Assembly (NCBI GenBank): GCA_025352265.1
Contig: JANXTS010000011.1
Span: 36,402 to 100,401, forward strand
Length of the DNA stretch: 64,000 bases
Source: Variovorax sp.
GTDB lineage: Bacteria; Pseudomonadota; Gammaproteobacteria; Burkholderiales; Burkholderiaceae_C
Direction: 5' to 3'
Part shown: positions 63,264-64,000 of the stretch, one piece after another
Layout: every line of letters starts with the position of its first letter
Position numbering within the stretch: position 1 is the first letter of the stretch
Notes under the pieces: model-generated
Told to the model about the DNA's origin: nothing
What the model saw: the letters and a program-made list of their open reading frames with translations, nothing else
Database searches by the model: none
Program-made: the position numbers and the translations under genes

Positions 63264-63275
63264 GCGCGGACGGCA

Positions 63276-63294
63276 AAGGGCTGGTTGCGCCCTT
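63276..63294 (+). terminator. Hairpin after ung
   Basis: AAGGGC-tggttgc-GCCCTT, a 6-bp stem 12 bp after the ung stop, followed by gttcc. A possible terminator of the trp-ung operon without a good T-run. Confidence 0.35.
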
Positions 63295-63424
63295 GTTCCA
63301 AGATGAATCAATGCTTCGCGCAACCGCTTGTAACGACGGGCGCGTTGGCGACCGCATGGGCGGTGTTGCTTAGCGGCACCTTTGATCGGTGCGCTCCAGA
63401 CTCGAAAGCGCCTCTAAACCATGC

Positions 63425-63430
63425 TATATT
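63425..63430 (+). promoter_or_regulatory. Putative -10 of the tRNA-tuf promoter
   Basis: TATATT, 12 bases before the tRNA-Tyr 5' end, with a CG-rich discriminator (ccgcgg) typical of stringently controlled stable-RNA promoters. No good -35 is seen at 16-18 bp. Confidence 0.4.
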
Positions 63431-63442
63431 CCGCGGTTCGCC

Positions 63443-63528
63443 GGAGAGGTGGCCGAGTGGTTAATGGCAGCAGACTGTAAATCTGCCCTCTTACGAGTAC
63501 GCTGGTTCGAATCCAGCCATCTCCACCA
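63443..63528 (+). tRNA. tRNA-Tyr (GUA)
   Basis: 86-nt class II tRNA with a long variable arm. It has anticodon GTA in gactGTAaatc, T-loop GGTTCGAATCC and encoded 3' CCA. One G-A mismatch is seen at acceptor pair 6-67. First of three tRNA genes ahead of tuf. Confidence 0.93.
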
Positions 63529-63601
63529 GCGACGAAATGGATTTCAAGGTCGTTTGGCACCGTGTGAAGCGGGCATTTGGAGTGCGCTAATGGCTCCCGA
63601 T

Positions 63602-63675
63602 GCGGGAGTAGTTCAATGGTAGAACCCCAGCCTTCCAAGCTGATGACGCGGGTCCGATTCCCGTCTCCCGCTCCA
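63602..63675 (+). tRNA. tRNA-Gly (UCC)
   Basis: 74 nt, acceptor GCGGGAG / CTCCCGC, anticodon TCC in ccTTCCAAgc, T-loop GGTCCGATTCC, encoded CCA. Confidence 0.93.
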
Positions 63676-63715
63676 GAAATTCCGGCTCGCCGCAGGGATG
63701 CGTTGTTTTGTGTAT

Positions 63716-63790
63716 GCCCTTTTGGCTCAGTGGTAGAGCACCCCCTTGGTAAGGGGGAGGTCGCGGGTCCGATTCCCGCAAAGGGCACCA
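63716..63790 (+). tRNA. tRNA-Thr (GGU)
   Basis: 75 nt, acceptor GCCCTTT / AAAGGGC, strong CCCCC/GGGGG anticodon stem with GGT anticodon, T-loop GGTCCGATTCC, encoded CCA. Confidence 0.94.
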
Positions 63791-63862
63791 GTTTTGGGGT
63801 TGCAGTCGCTGATTTGCAGCCCAAGTAGATGCGTTGATATCTTCTTTTTCGGAGTCGAGAAA

Positions 63863-64000
63863 ATGGCAAAAGGAAAATTCGCCCGTACCAAGCCCCACGT
63901 CAACGTGGGCACCATTGGTCACGTCGACCACGGCAAGACCACGCTGACCGCGGCCCTGGCCACGGTGCTGTCCGCCAAGTTTGGCGGCGAAGCCAAGGCG
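63863..64000 (+). CDS. tuf: Elongation factor Tu, 5' part (truncated by window edge)
   Basis: The first 46 codons only. They include the invariant N-terminus ([19 protein letters not shown]) and the P-loop [12 protein letters not shown] lies eight bases upstream. The tRNA-Tyr, tRNA-Gly, tRNA-Thr, tuf order is the classical proteobacterial tufB operon; secE and nusG would be expected beyond the window. EF-Tu delivers aminoacyl-tRNA to the ribosome. Confidence 0.97.
   Translation, partial: MAKGKFARTKPHVNVGTIGHVDHGKTTLTAALATVLSAKFGGEAKA

Overview
The window reads as chromosomal DNA of a GC-rich betaproteobacterium, most likely Burkholderiales / Comamonadaceae (Variovorax-like). The reasons are the layout tRNA-Tyr, tRNA-Gly, tRNA-Thr, tuf at the right edge, a trpE-trpG-trpD-trpC-ung run, a Comamonadaceae-style type VI secretion (T6SS) locus, and hybrid histidine kinases with the H-box SHDLRQPLHA. 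The taxon is inferred from gene content only.

Layout. 1-3.0 kb: 3' part of a large filamentous-haemagglutinin-like exoprotein. 3.0-9.2 kb, minus strand: two paralogous hybrid sensor kinases, one periplasmic binding protein, a putative glycosyltransferase, and a translationally coupled FkbM-type methyltransferase remnant carrying an internal deletion. 9.2-12.9 kb: a PhnD-like binding protein, a small HNH-like protein, a small secreted basic protein, a periplasmic metallo-beta-lactamase-fold hydrolase and a glutathione S-transferase. 12.9-15.9 kb: a looser, apparently AT-richer accessory stretch of small, mostly membrane ORFs separated by a degenerate GGGCC-centred repeat.

16.0-56.1 kb is a complete T6SS locus. 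The plus-strand block runs tssK, tssL, tssM, tagF, ppkA, mltA-like, three unknown or unusual genes (one sigma-like, one caspase-like), a divergent hcp-like gene, tagJ, tssE, tssF, tssG, clpV, vgrG, a DUF2169/pentapeptide/DUF3540/DUF4150 cargo module, fha (tagH) and pppA. The minus-strand block is tssA, tssB, tssC, hcp and a small hcp-linked gene. tssJ is divergent from tssA. A second DotU/IcmF-like pair and a LuxR-type response regulator close the locus. PpkA, PppA, Fha and TagF supply a complete threonine-phosphorylation control pathway. In this sequence tssC has a one-base frameshift near its 3' end, so the sheath is predicted defective unless that is a sequencing error.

56.1-64 kb is housekeeping. 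A chalcone-isomerase-like protein is followed by a trp operon with a probable leader peptide and attenuator. Then come trpE, a GxxExxY gene, trpG, a threonine aldolase gene, trpD, trpC and ung, many joined by 4-bp overlaps. Three tRNA genes and the start of tuf end the window. No rRNA, CRISPR array, insertion sequence, integrase or replication origin was seen.
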